From: Moniliophthora roreri
Taxonomy: Eukaryota > Basidiomycota > Agaricomycetes > Agaricales > Marasmiaceae
Assembly (NCBI GenBank): GCA_001466705.2
Contig: LATX02000192.1
Span: 558,001 to 622,000, forward strand
Reading direction: 5' to 3'
Length of the DNA stretch: 64,000 nucleotides
Shown: positions 32,674 to 43,809 of the stretch, in pieces
Layout: each line of letters begins with the position of its first letter
Numbering within the stretch: position 1 is the first letter of the stretch
Notes under the pieces: generated by a model
The model's database searches: none
Seen by the model: the letters and a program-made list of their open reading frames with translations, nothing else
What the model was told of the DNA's origin: nothing
Program-made: the position numbers and the translations under genes

Positions 32674-33711
32674 CTATCGACGCACCAAATGTTTTGTCGG
32701 TATCCTTGTCGTCGTAACCATATAGTCACCCATGATGTACGTCCTCTCCCCTTCCATATCCTTTACATGCGATCTTACAGTCACCCGAATACTACGCACA
32801 AACCCGCACTGATTCCTCGTCTCTGCCATGCTGTCCTTGACTGGGCCGCTTCTCGAGGCCATATATTTCTGATTACGGAACCAATACTTGGTGACCGTTC
32901 GGTTATGGGGAGCGAATTCCAGGCTAATGGTATTTGGTTTTGCACCAGAGAAAGCGGCGACATTGTGCGTCTTCGCTTGAACCACCTTCAGGAAGAATGA
33001 GGAGTGCGCCTTCAGTAGCGCTGGAGGTGAATCGGTAGCCATAGCCGATTTCGCTGGAGTACTTGGCATGAGCGCGAGCTGTATGGTTAGAGGGGATACG
33101 GTCAACGTACCTCTTTGTATCTTCTACATAAGGTCGGTCGTGCAGGTGAAAGTCATGAAGTCGCAGTGGCTCCCTCTGAATCTCAGACTCTGGATTGCAA
33201 ACAAGTGCACCTGAATGATATTGATTCGGGTCTGCTATGCTCAAGCTCGAGAGTTTGAGTGACTCGAAACTGGGAGGAAGACAAGTGGTTCGGTTGCGAG
33301 GATCGTCGGAAGGTAGAAAGATGTTGAAGAGATACACGAAGCAGCCGTGGTCTGCGATGTAGTCCACATCACGGATAGAGATACCGGCTTGTCGATATTG
33401 CACCGGTAAGCTTTCGTAGACCTCGGGTTGCCATAGAGGATAGCCTCTGCATTTGGGTAGTAGTAAGTTGTGCGTAGATGTCGCTTGTGAACTCTATTTC
33501 TGCGTAATTTCTTTGAGTCTGTGGTTGCGGAGATAGTCCTTCGCCGAATCCAGGTTGGAGGAACCTGTCGAAAATAAATGGTTTGAGTTCTCGTCGCTGC
33601 GGGATAGAAGGATGACGCACCCGTTCCCTTCTCTCGGTGGAAAATACGAGCACATGTCTCCCATGATGATCCCAGCGAAAAAAGTTTTATGCAGGAACAC
33701 CTGAATAACAT
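32674..33711 (-). pseudogene. Broken gene with the uncharacterised basidiomycete YPLW...GDV domain
   Basis: Translated minus-strand pieces are GYPLWQPEVYESLPVQYRQ, GISIRDVDYIADHGCFVYLF, NIFLPSDDP, GYGYRF...EGALLILPEGGSSEDAQ, then in another frame KYWFRNQKYMASRSGPV and RNQCGFVRSIRVTVRS. Each has a counterpart in the plus-strand gene at 34,310. Between SSEDAQ and KYWF about 50-70 residues present in that gene, including the VTGVDKTTAWGVASFS motif, are missing and the frame changes. The N-terminal region also needs splicing that I cannot fix. I recall this domain from many agaricomycete proteins of unknown function; it has no assigned activity. It lies head to head with its relative about 600 bases away. 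Confidence 0.6.
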
Positions 33712-34309
33712 AAGCTGAATTTCTAGTATCCTAGACCTGATAAAGGCAGAATCTTACCATCGTAAGCCTTCGTGTTGTTCTTATCTAATTGATTTCAATG
33801 CCAAATGAGATTCGTTCAATCAGCTCGCTTGCCCATTTCGAAAGTTGGTCGATCTTTGCGACGCTTCAGGGATCGTTTCTTGACAGAAAAAGTAGAGATA
33901 TACTGTTTATAGACCGATGGGGGCGTGCTCGGCGGCAAGGTGTATCGACGGGTCGATGATGATGGTGATTGAAAGGAGAGCCGGTCGCGCGTGACACTTC
34001 TTGTCTAGCTCACAGAGTAGTACGGTGACAATGGCAAACATGTACTCTCCAGCCTGTTCTCGCCCGTGACAACGGCAAGCATCAGCCTGTGAATATATCG
34101 GACTAGGCTGGTAAGTTTAAACGTTTTTGCCTATCCACCAATTCCTCGGCTTCGTGATGGCAGTGTCAATTGATGGATGCTGTTCTATTTACGTGGCAGT
34201 TTTGTGACGGTTATGTCCTTTCATCTTATCTTCTCTCTTCCTCCATCTCACATCCGCAGACACTGACCAAGTGTCCTAAATTTTACTATGCAGACAACTC
34301 AACCATGGC
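33712..34309. other. Divergent intergenic region of the YPLW-domain genes
   Basis: About 600 bases separate the two oppositely transcribed relatives. No open frame of note and no clear TATA box were seen. The 5-prime end of the plus-strand gene may extend into it. Confidence 0.5.
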
Positions 34310-36807
34310 TTGGGGCAGATCAAGAAGGAGGGTGTGTACAAATATGATTCATACCTTTCTGTGACGTTCAGACGATCGCTCCACAGATTTTTTCAAAATT
34401 CATCTGACTTTGTGATCAATGGAGGCGTATTCACTAATGGCGGGTCATCTGCGAAGTCAACTGGTATTGCTGATCATGAGCAACTGCAGTCCGAAAGCGA
34501 GGTCTATGCACGAATGCTACTCCTGAAGAAAAAGGGATATCCTCTTTGGAACCCCAACGTCTCTGACGATCTGCCGCCCGAATATCGGAAGCGAGGCGTC
34601 TCTATCGGGGATGTTGGGACCATTGATGAGGAAGGCCGCTTTGAATACTTTTTTAACATCCTTTTACCAGCTGATCATCCTTCCAACATGGCGGGAGGGG
34701 TACCTGCTGGTTTTATTCCGCTCTCTGTTGGTCCAGGGAAAAAGGAAAGGAGTTATCCTCCCGGTACACATATCGCCCATCCATGGTCAGATATTCATAA
34801 GAGACAACTGGGGCGTCATGAAGTTGAGTTGAGTCGTGAACTAGAGGATGCATTAGGGTGTGTGTATTGAAACTACGTTGGCAGGCTTGCTAACTGACCT
34901 GAGTCCAGCACAAGGAAAATTCCCCCTGAAGTTCGCTATGGCTTTCAGATTGAAGCCAACAGCTCAGAAGGAGCAATCCTGTTCCTTCCCGAAGGAGGTA
35001 TATGCGAAGATAATCAAAATGAGAATGCTTTTGACAATTATGCTGCAAGGAATGCCATATCCTGGTATACTCATGTCAATGGTGTTCTCGGTCGATGCTT
35101 GGGGGGTAATTCTCTGCTCCTCGTGACGGGGGTGGACAAAACCACTGCTTGGGGGGTTGCCTCATTCTCCCATGCAAAGAAGAGGGTGTCCATGACAATG
35201 GTTCCAAGTGCATGCACTCAAAGCAAATATTGGTTTTGTTCTGTGAGCTGTGCAGCAGCTCACAGTGGACCTCCTCATAATGCCTTAAGGGAATTGGACC
35301 TTTCAACAGACTTGGAGACTCCAAATCAGTGTGTCTTTGTGCGTGGGATTCGGGTGTCTGTGCGGCCTGCCATCTTTCCCTGGGCTTCTCGTGTTGCTGT
35401 GCAAACTTGTTCACTTCAAAGGTTGTCTGTGGGAGACATCCTGTCCCAGAGCCGGTTCATTCCTTTTAAAAAGGTGTTTGTTAGCTCTGAAGTTTCTGCT
35501 TCTCCAAATGATGCAGGTGGAGACCATCCAACAGATGCAGGTGAAGACTATCACAGAGCACTTGCTAAACCAACTGTATCTACAGAGCGAGTGCCCCCAA
35601 GGAGCCTGGTATGTGCTCAAACTTCTGACTTAATCAGACTGAGACTGATCTTTCATTCAGCCATACCATCCACTGGCAGTAATAAATAAGCATCTTCTTG
35701 ATGAGGTGAATGACTTTAACTGTCCTTAATTTATGTCATTTCTTGAGGATTACCAACTTACACAGATATTTCTTTATACAGCATTATAATGCAGATGTTG
35801 TACTTTCTCATGACAGCTGTTGGTTCTCCTTGATCAAGAATGTATGTTCTGTGCAATGACTCTGGACACACTCATATTTCCACCTTCAGGGAGAGGACAC
35901 TGTTCCAAGTGACATAGAATTACTCCATCGAGTAAATGAAAATTATGATGCTGTTTTATCTAATGGTGTGCCTACACTCAAGATCTTCAGAATGTTTCTT
36001 TTTACTATATAACATAGTGCATGGACTCCATATCATTCAACTGCTATTGAAGCAGAACAACATGAAGAGGGCTGACCCAAATGTTCAAGGTCAGAAGTAC
36101 TTTTAAATTATAGAGAAATGCCACTGAAATGTCTATTAAAGGTGGCAAGTATGAGAAAGCACTTCAAGCAGCCTTAGAGGCAGGAAATCTGAATAATGTG
36201 AAGCTGCTGATTGAAAAGGGGGCTGACCCAAATGTTCAAGGTCAGAAGTACTTTTAAATCATAGAGGAATGCTACTGAAATGTCCATTCAAGGTGGCAAG
36301 TATGGGACAGCACTTCAAGCAGCCTCAATGGCAGGAAATCTGGAGATTGTTAAGATGCTGTTTGAAAAGGGGGCTGACCCAAATGTTCCAGGTCAAAATT
36401 AATTTTGAATTATAGAGGAATGCTACTGAAATGTCCATCCAAGGTGGCATGTATGAGACAGCACTTCAAGCAGCCTCACGGGAAGGAAACCTGGAGATTG
36501 TTAAGCTGCTGGTTGAAAAGGGGGCTGACCCAAATGTTCAAGGTTGGAATTACTTTTAAATTATAGAGGAATGCTACTGAAATGTCTATTCAAGGTGGCA
36601 TGTATGAGACAGCACTTCAAGCAGCCTTACAGGCAGGAAATCTGGAGATTGTTAAGCTGCTAGTTGAAAAGAGGGCTGACCCAAATGTTCAAGGTCAGAA
36701 TTACTTTTGAATTATAGAGGAATGCTACTGAAATGTCCATTCAAGGTGGCAAGTATAGGATAGCACTTTAAGCAGCTTCATAGGCAGAAAATCTGGAAAT
36801 TGTTAAG
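34310..36807 (+). pseudogene. YPLW-domain protein with ankyrin exons, cut by transposons
   Basis: Exon pieces: 34310-34858 encodes SDFVINGGVFTNGGS, GYPLWNPNVSDDLPPEYRK, GVSIGDVGTIDEEGRFEYFF and NILLPADHPSN. After an intron, 34910 onward reads IPPEVRYGFQIEANSSEGAI, SWYTHVNGVLGR, LLLVTGVDKTTAWGVASFS, KYWFCSVSC and NQCVFVRGIRVSVRP. A further open exon after an acceptor at 35,889 reads GEDTVPSDIELLHRVNENYD. From about 36,060 there are ankyrin-repeat exons. The domain is a recurrent agaricomycete one with unknown role; coupling to ankyrin repeats would suit protein binding. The array ends in mid-repeat at 36,807 where an LTR starts, so the gene lost its 3-prime end. The N-terminal start is uncertain (an ATG at 34305 is in another frame). 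Joining the domain to the ankyrin exons is inference from order and open exons. Confidence 0.55.
36060..36807 (+). repeat. Ankyrin-repeat exon array, 151-bp period
   Basis: GGTGGCA(A/T)GTAT starts recur at 36141, 36292, 36443, 36594 and 36745, exactly 151 bases apart, after a partial unit at about 36,060. Each unit is a 99-base exon (one 33-residue ankyrin repeat: TALQAA...AGNLEIVKLLVEKGADPNV) and a 52-base intron with GTC donors and AAG acceptors. Exon and intron were thus amplified together. The last unit is degenerate (a TAA and a TAG replace sense codons) and stops at GTTAAG, where TGTTAGC of an LTR begins. Confidence 0.85.
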
Positions 36808-36834
36808 TGTTAGCAACTAACCAGTTCTACCTAG
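36808..36834 (-). mobile_element. Left piece of an interrupted LTR (element 2)
   Basis: TGTTAGCAACTAACCAG begins precisely where the ankyrin unit breaks off. Together with 45777-46071 it forms one LTR of about 317 bases with TG...CA ends. It is split by element 1, whose 5-base target site reads CCTAG on the left and CCTGG on the right. Confidence 0.65.
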
Positions 36835-37304
36835 TGTTACAGTTTTTCATTTTCTTCACCATTTTCAAACATTAGACGCTTGTTAAATGCCTATCTATGC
36901 TTCCCTTTAACATCTGGACATATACACATTCCCAGTTCCCCTTTTTGTACCTTATTTATGACATCATTATGACTTCACCCTTTTCTATCTCCTTCTATCA
37001 CATTCTGATGACCTCGCTTATGATGTCATGTTCCATTGTTTTCTAGCTGTTTACTAAATAACAATGTCAATCCAGCAGTTTGTATGCAAACTAATTAGCT
37101 ATAATTGTTGCATAAGTAGATAGTTTCTGGGTCTAAGCTACCTCAGCTTGACCTGGTTAATCAACCTTGTGTTTTAAGCCAACAACTGAATGGAACTCTG
37201 AACCTTAGCTTTCGCTAAGTGAACTCGAACTTGACCCTTGATCTCTACATTGCGATGTCATAGCGTTGTGGAGTTGTTGTCGTTGCTGTGCAAGTAATGT
37301 AACA
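36835..37304 (+). repeat. 5-prime LTR of chromovirus element 1
   Basis: It starts TGTTACAGTTTTTCATTTTC and ends GTAATGTAACA (TG...CA). It matches the 3-prime LTR along its length except for scattered substitutions and a segment of about 35 bases near ATGTCATGTTCC that only the 3-prime copy has. Confidence 0.9.
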
Positions 37305-37367
37305 AAAGGTCAAGCTGATTGTTGCCGACCTACCCAGGTTTAGGCATTACTACTGAACTGAACCACG

Positions 37368-38455
37368 ATGCCACCTAGGGCCCATCTTATGGCATCTGAA
37401 GAAACTGAACTCAAAGAACAACTTGAAGTAGCTAGTCAGCTGCTAGACGACTCTGTGAACCCTTGGAGGATTACTTGCAGTCAACGAAAAGGAGTGATAG
37501 ACAGTCTCCAAGAACAAACCGAAGAATCTTCTGAAGAACATTTAGAGGAACCCGAAGCTAAGTCTTCATCAGAATCAGAAACATATGAAGGGCTCAGAAA
37601 TCTATTTTTGACACTACCTGAACCTGAACCAGAAATGTCGACCTCAGGTGCTGCTGCTCCAGATGTCAAACCCAAAGAGGAAACCACAGATGAAGACTGG
37701 GCTACTATGATTGCCACTTCAGTCATTGATGCCATGACTAACAAAAAGAATGAAACTGACAAGACCCTTCTTCCTGATGTGTATGAGGGCAACCACAAAG
37801 ACACCAGAGGGTTTCTCCTTGACCTTGAACTCTATTTCAAGATGAACCCAACAAAATCAAAATGCTTCTTCTTTCCTGCCTTCAGGGCTGAACCCAGAAA
37901 TGGAAAATCATGGAACAATTGAAGATGTTCCCTGAAGATGACGACAATGTCGAGAAAAGAAAGATAGCTGAAGAAACCTGGAGTAGTTTTAAATCTAGGT
38001 TCCAAGCCACCTGGCAACCCATCAATGTTGCCAGAGAGGCACAGATGAAGATCAAAGATCTACGAATGAAGAATCGGGTAGACAATTATGTCCATGACTT
38101 CCAACTCCTTGCTCTGGAGACTGGATACTATGACAAGGTGCTAATAAAGATTTTCAGAGAAGGACTTCCCACCTCTCTGCAAGACAAGCTTATGCTCAGA
38201 TTGGAAGGAGCACCAACAACAATAGATGAATGGTATCAATTGGCAATTCAATATGACAACCAGTACAAGTTTGTGATGGCCACAAAGAAGAGGCGAGTGC
38301 CTAAAGAACCAATTAAACTGAAGATTGTCCAAAAGGAGAAAGAGGTAGTGATTAGCTGAATCTTGTCTGAGGCAGACAAGAAAGATTACCTCGCTCAAGA
38401 GAAGTGCTTCTGATGTGCAAAGACTGGTCACGTCTCACGAGATTGTCCTCTGAAA
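37368..38455 (+). pseudogene. gag of chromovirus element 1
   Basis: The acidic N-terminal part is open from 37368 (MPPRAHLMASEETELKEQ) to about 37,900. A frame change follows, and then the retrotransposon gag domain continues from about 37,910 (AEETWSSFKSRFQATWQP, LRMKNRVDNYVHDFQLLALE, FREGLPTSLQDKLM). A zinc knuckle near 38,405-38,450 reads CF*CAKTGHVSRDC, with TGA at the residue between the first two Cys. An earlier TGA stands after VIS. The protein would package element RNA into particles; here it is disabled. Confidence 0.82.
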
Positions 38456-38685
38456 GGACAAAACTTCACTTCCAATCAACCATGAACTGAACCCAAGAAG
38501 CTCTCTGCTCGAGAAGCTTACATGAAGATCAAGGTGATGGTCCTTGAACAAGGAGAAGCTGAACAAGAGGAGATCTTTGATCTTATGGGAAAGGAGGGTT
38601 TTTAAGAGAGTGGAAGAGACCAATGCTCTTGCTGCCAGTGATTACGATCTCAAACGTTGTATTAGCTAAGTTGACTTGAAACTCA

Positions 38686-38979
38686 ATGCACATCCCTCTT
38701 ACATACAATGTTGGGACAGAAATTGTTGAAACAAAAGCTCTGATTGATTCAGGCACTGGAGGACACTTTATTAGTGAAGAAGAAGCAAGGCACATAAAAA
38801 AGCCTTGGATGAAACTGGACAAACCCATCAAAGTATATAACGTTGATGGTACACGAAACAAAACTGGTTGGATCACACACTCGATTATGATAAACTTTTC
38901 TGTTGGTGATAAATTAATGACTGAAACACTTTTGATTTCAGGGTTAGAACCAGAAAGGATTATTTTAGGACTACCTTGA
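38686..38979 (+). pseudogene. Aspartic protease of chromovirus element 1
   Basis: This open stretch contains the retropepsin-type active-site motif ALIDSGTGGHFIS and ends ERIILGLP, followed by TGA where a Trp (GLPWL) is usual and then LQDHNPDIDWVTG. The downstream QF*PRQ again has TGA at a residue that is normally Arg or Trp. The enzyme would cut the element's own polyprotein. Confidence 0.75.
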
Positions 38980-39149
38980 CTTCAAGACCACAATCCTGAC
39001 ATTGATTGGGTCACTGGGGTTATCCAATTCTGACCCCGACAGAAAATCTTGGTTTGAAGGCCGATAAAGCCATTTACTGGAATACTGGATCAGGTTGAAG
39101 ACAACGAAGTATTGATTTGCTCTTTCATTTGAGGACAAGATGACAGTGA

Positions 39150-40610
39150 TGAAATCAGAATCAATGCTAAGTTATCCACCTCTCAAATTTTGGCACAAAC
39201 TCATGAGGTTAAGGTGAAACTGTTGGAAGAACTCCTTCCTCCATATTTTTCTGATTATGCTGACAGATTCAAAAGAAGAAATCTGAATGGTTTCCTTCCT
39301 CATGACCCTATGATCACGCTATTGATTTCAAGCCTGATTTCAAACTGAAGGATTGCAAGGTCTATTCATTGTCACCAAAGGAACAAATTGAACAGGACAA
39401 GTTCTTGAACGAAAACCTTCGAAAAGGATACATCAGACCATCAAAGTCCCCAATGGCATTGCCCTTCTTTTTTGTTGCAAAAAAAGAAGTAGGAGCTTTA
39501 TGACCTTGTCAGGACTATTGGGACCTGAATAATGGCACAATCAAGAATTGATATCCACTTCCATTGGTTATGGATCTCATGGACAAATTGAAAGATGTGA
39601 AGATCTTTATGAAATTGGACTTGCAAAACAGATACAACAATATCCAGATCAAAGATGGGGGGACCAATGGAAGGCTGTGTTTAAAACACTGAGAGGCCTC
39701 TTTGAACCAACAGTCATGTTCTTTAGATCAACGAATTCACCAGCCACCTTCCAAGCCTTTATGAACAACATTTTAAAAGACTTCATTGATGAAGGATAGT
39801 GTGTGGTTTACATGGATGATATCCTAATCTTCTCCGATGAACAAAAGATTCACCAGATTTGAACTTGTCATGTGTTGGAACAGTTATGATAACATGGCCT
39901 CTTCCTCAAACCAGAGAAGTGCGAATTCGAAGTAACAAGAACAACCTTCTTAGGGATGATCATCACACCTGGTCACATTCATATGGATCTGACAAAATTG
40001 GCAGGAATCAGGGACTGAGAAGCCCCAAAAATGGTCAAAGGTGTGTGTTCGTTTTTAGAGTTTGCCAATTTCTATCAGAAGTTTATAGGGAAATATGCTG
40101 AACTTGCATGACCTTTGCAAGAGTTGACAAAGAAGAATACACCATTTGAATGGACAAAAATATGAGATGTAGCCTTCAATGTCCTCAAGGCAAAATTTCT
40201 ACAAGAACCAATTTTGAAGATGGCTGACGACACACAGCCCTTCATCATCGAAGCCAATGCCTCGAAATGGGCAACAGGAGCCATTCTACGACAGAAAGGA
40301 TTGGACAGAGAACTGCACCCATGCAGATATATCTCTCACACACTCACACCAACTGAACGAAATTACGAAATTTATGATCGAGAACTCTTAGCGATCGTTA
40401 ATGCACTCAAAGCATGGCAACATTATCTCCTTGGAAGCGCTCATCCAGTGATGATCCTATCTGATCACAAAACCTTACTTATTTCTGTATAGCACAGAAA
40501 TTAAATTGACATCAAGCACGATGGAGCCTGTTCCTCATGCAATTTGATTTAAATCTCGTACATGTACCAGGGTCAAGAATGGTACAGTCAGATGCGTTAT
40601 CTTAGCAATC
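39150..40610 (+). pseudogene. Reverse transcriptase and RNase H of chromovirus element 1
   Basis: The RT region reads PCQDYWDLNNGTIKN*YPLP, with TGA for the Arg of NRYPLP, then [13 protein letters not shown]. The YMDDILIFS polymerase motif is at about 39,809-39,835, preceded by a TAG for Trp. RNase H follows at about 40,215-40,490: FIIEANASKWATGAIL, where the first catalytic Asp (normally EADAS or EVDAS) is Asn, then TERNYEIYDRELLAIV and ILSDHKTLL. At least one frame change separates the RT pieces. The function would be to copy element RNA to DNA. Confidence 0.82.
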
Positions 40611-40829
40611 AGACCTCATGGAAGATGAAGATAATGACAATGAAAGCGTTGTCGTCCTACCAGATAAGCTTTTCATCAATGTGATAGACATGGAGCTTAA
40701 AGAAATGGTAGAGAAGGCAATGCCAATAGATGAATTCCATCAGATGACTTTAGAAAGTCTGATAGAATGAGGAACGACTCCAATCAAGTCATCACTACAA
40801 GATTGGAAGACAAAAAATGGTCTTTTGTT

Positions 40830-41263
40830 TTACAAAGATTGATTATACATACTGAATGATGTGACTCTTTGAAAACACCTTGTAAAATCGATTCACAAGG
40901 CACTACTACATAGCCATTTGGGACAATGGGACACTTTGGACCAAATCCAAAAAGACTATTGGTGGCTAGGAATGACAAAATTCATTAAGACATTTGTTGA
41001 TGGGTGCACTGCATGCCAACAAATGAAGGTGAACACACACTCAACATGAGTGCTGTTGCATCCCATTGGAGGACATAAAGATGAGTTACCTTTCCAAATC
41101 ATTTCGATGGATTTAATCACAGATCTGCTGGAAGTAGACCATTTAAACTCAATATTGGTCATGGTTGACCACGCATCTATGAAGGGGGTGATTTTCATCC
41201 CTTGCAAGAAAAAGATAGATGTGGCAGTGAAGATGCTCAAAAACCTATGCCTCTACTATGAAA
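40830..41263 (+). pseudogene. Integrase of chromovirus element 1, N-terminal part
   Basis: The zinc-binding His-His-Cys-Cys domain is recognisable (IHKALLHSHLGQWDTL, DYWWLGMTKF, CTACQQM). It is followed by LLHPI and the start of the catalytic core, ISMDLITDL and VMVDHASMKG, with the two Asp in place. TGA occurs in FYKD*LYILNDVTL*KHLV at positions that are Arg in relatives. The frame ends at CLYYENT, where foreign sequence begins. Confidence 0.8.
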
Positions 41264-42968
41264 ACACAAGGCCTGGGGTGCCAAAATACCTCCGAAAAAG
41301 GTATATATAAGTTCTTGATTCTCAGTTTTGTTTGCGAGTTGGTTCAGCGTGGTTCACTGTTACTGCAATGTCAAGAATAATTTCTCAATGTCTTGCTCGA
41401 TAGTTCAGAGATGAATGCCTTTAAAACAACTTCTCAGATCGAGATTGGTGTTCTTTTTTTGTATAATATTTATTGGTTATGTGGGTTTATTATCACTTTG
41501 AAAGCAAATACTGGTATAGATTTTCGACCAGAAACTGCCCAAAGAATAAACTTCTTCTAAGTGAGAATAAAGGTACCTCTTGTACCTGAATATAGCCCTC
41601 TTAGCTATGTTCTGCAACAATTCTCAAGAGGACAAATCTTCTAGACACTGCTAGCCTGAAACCCTCTCTGATTCATGCCGAAACACCAGACTATACTGAT
41701 GCACGTCAGTTACCCTCTTGGTAAACTGATACAATATTCTTCTTATCAGAAAACATGCCTCTTGCATTAAAAACTAAGCTCTTCCTAGCTTTTATTTATA
41801 TCTCTGGTTTGAGTTATAATCTCAGGTCTCAACTAGCCTGTGCCTCTTGCACAACTAAATAAGCTAGAGCCCGAAGTGGTTGAAAAATACTGATTGCCGG
41901 TAGCTCTTCTACCTGAACAACATCATACACTCTGGTAATTGGTGGGCAGTATCTCTCCTGCTTTCCACCTACAAAACACGTCCCATTATATACCCTACAA
42001 CATAAATAATCTAATATATCTGTCACAAATACATATAAAACTGAGCTGGGTGCTAAATATTATATAAACTGAGCTGTGTTTGGTAATTTCTCTGTCACAG
42101 TGTCCAATTGTAGTCAGGCTTCATAGCCATAATCTCTTTTATTCTTTTTCTTTAATGATTGTGCAGTCTTCTGACACAAATCTTCTCCAATTTTCTCTAA
42201 CAAATGGTTCTCCTATCGACTCCGTTTGCAATTTCCTTGATCAAATGGCTCTCCTTCCGACTCCATTTGAAAAATATTATACTTCCATGCCACTCCGCAT
42301 GGTTCCTTCCTTCTCTGTCTATTGTCATCTGCTCTGTGGACGCGTAATATGCTTCCATTTCTCCTCTAAAGTGTATGCGTAAGCTCAGCTGTGCTATCTT
42401 CTCATCATACAGCTTTGTCTTCCGCTTTCCGTGATACAGATACCTTTTCAGTAACCAATCATCTATTTCATTCATCTAATTTGATTATCGGTGTCTCAAG
42501 TATCCCCTGCCAATAATTTGTTATTCTCTGTTTCATATCCATTTCTTGGTAATATTCTTGTCAATGTATCATCAAAGCTTTTATTCTTCCTTCAAGTTGG
42601 GCATGAATTGAAAATATTGTTAAAAGTTAAAATATTCCCTTTGGTATGCTTTCGATAGAGAGGTGTAATGTGGTGTGTTTCCCTACAGGTTTCGGAATGC
42701 TCCTCTGTGTTCAGATTCGCTGTTTATTTTCATACTAGCAGTGGTCAGATACCCTTGTATGGCCTACCATCAACCATTACTCTGCGAATATTTTGTATCC
42801 TTCTCTACTACTGGCTTTGACTAGCTGCTCAGGGCTCACACTAGTCCTCAATTCCCTTGTTTATGTCATTTCTAACCATAAAAGTGCAAAATATTCTCTT
42901 TTTGCATGTGAAATAAAAGGTAAAAGTTATGCATATCAGCGGAAACTGCCAAACTTCTATTTCACCAT
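41264..42968. mobile_element. Insert of about 1.7 kb splitting the integrase, unidentified
   Basis: Integrase sequence stops after ...YYENT and resumes with VYKRFRLPDKIISNRDPRF, so about 1.7 kb was inserted here. The insert is AT-rich, without a protein I recognise; plus 42080-42382 and minus 41829-42026 are short motif-free frames. It contains a near-repeat of CAAATGG(T/C)TCTCCT...GACTCC at about 42,201 and 42,242. I found no convincing terminal inverted repeats or LTRs. It could be a non-autonomous element or filler from repair. Confidence 0.6.
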
Positions 42969-43807
42969 GTCTACAAACGATTCAGATTACCAGACAAGAT
43001 AATTTCCAACAGAGACCCTCGATTCGTGACAGAAGTTTTCTGAGAGATGGGAAGAATTTTGGGGATTAACCAAATGCTGAGTACCACTTACCATCCTCAG
43101 ACAGACAGAGAAACTGAAAGGGTCAATCAGAAGGTCAAAATCTATCTTTGATTCTTCTGTGCAAAGGAACAAACCAAATGGAAGGAGTTACTTCATTTTG
43201 CAGAGTTTGCACATAACTCCAGGACTCATTCCACTACCCGACAATCCCCTTTCTACTTGATGATGGGTTATCATCCAAGACCTCTCCCTTCTGTCTTCGA
43301 AAAATCCTCTATCCCATCTGTAGACAAAAGGATCATGGAATTGAAGAAGCTGAGAGAAGAGACATCAGCATTATTAGATATAGCCGCTTGAAAGATTTGA
43401 GAAAGGAATGGAAGAAACTTTAATTGTTTTAAAAAGGGTCAGAAAGTGTGGTTGGAAGGAAAGAACTTATCTCTGGGATACCCCTCACCAAAACTGTCCC
43501 CAAAACGCGAGGGTCCTTTCAAAATAGAGGAAGTTCTAGGTCCAGTAATATACAAGCTGAGTCTCCCTTTCCAATGGAGAATCCACCCTGTTTTCCACAC
43601 TGGTCTGCTCACACTGTTCAAAGAAAACAACATCCACAGACCAAACTTCTTGAAACCACCCCTGGATATAGTAGAAGGACAAGAAGAGTATGAAGTAGAG
43701 GCGATAATCAGCCATAGACCAAAAGGGAAAGACAAGAAAGGAAACATCAAGAAACCCACACACTACCTGGTCACATGGAAAGTCTATGATTCCTCGCACA
43801 ACCAGTA
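42969..43807 (+). pseudogene. Integrase C-terminal part and chromodomain, element 1
   Basis: It resumes with LPDKIISNRDPRFVTEVF, then [16 protein letters not shown], carrying the third acidic core residue, and AHNSRTHSTTRQSPFYLM. TGA codons interrupt it (EVF*EMG, IYL*FF, IAA*KI*ER). The end encodes REGPFKIEEVLGPVIYKLSL, HPVFHTGLL and a chromodomain: EEYEVEAIISHRPKG, THYLVTWKVYDSSHNQ, then TAG at the Trp position. Chromodomains of this type target insertion to methylated-histone chromatin. Confidence 0.85.
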
Positions 43808-43809
43808 GC

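Noticed and set aside
36060..36807. CRISPR-like or satellite array with 151-bp period
   Set aside because: Each unit translates to a canonical ankyrin repeat with splice borders, so it is a coding exon array.
37904..43807. TGA read as tryptophan (alternative code)
   Set aside because: TGA also stands at Arg positions, TAG occurs at Trp positions, and intact genes in the window use TGA as a normal stop. Deamination explains it better.
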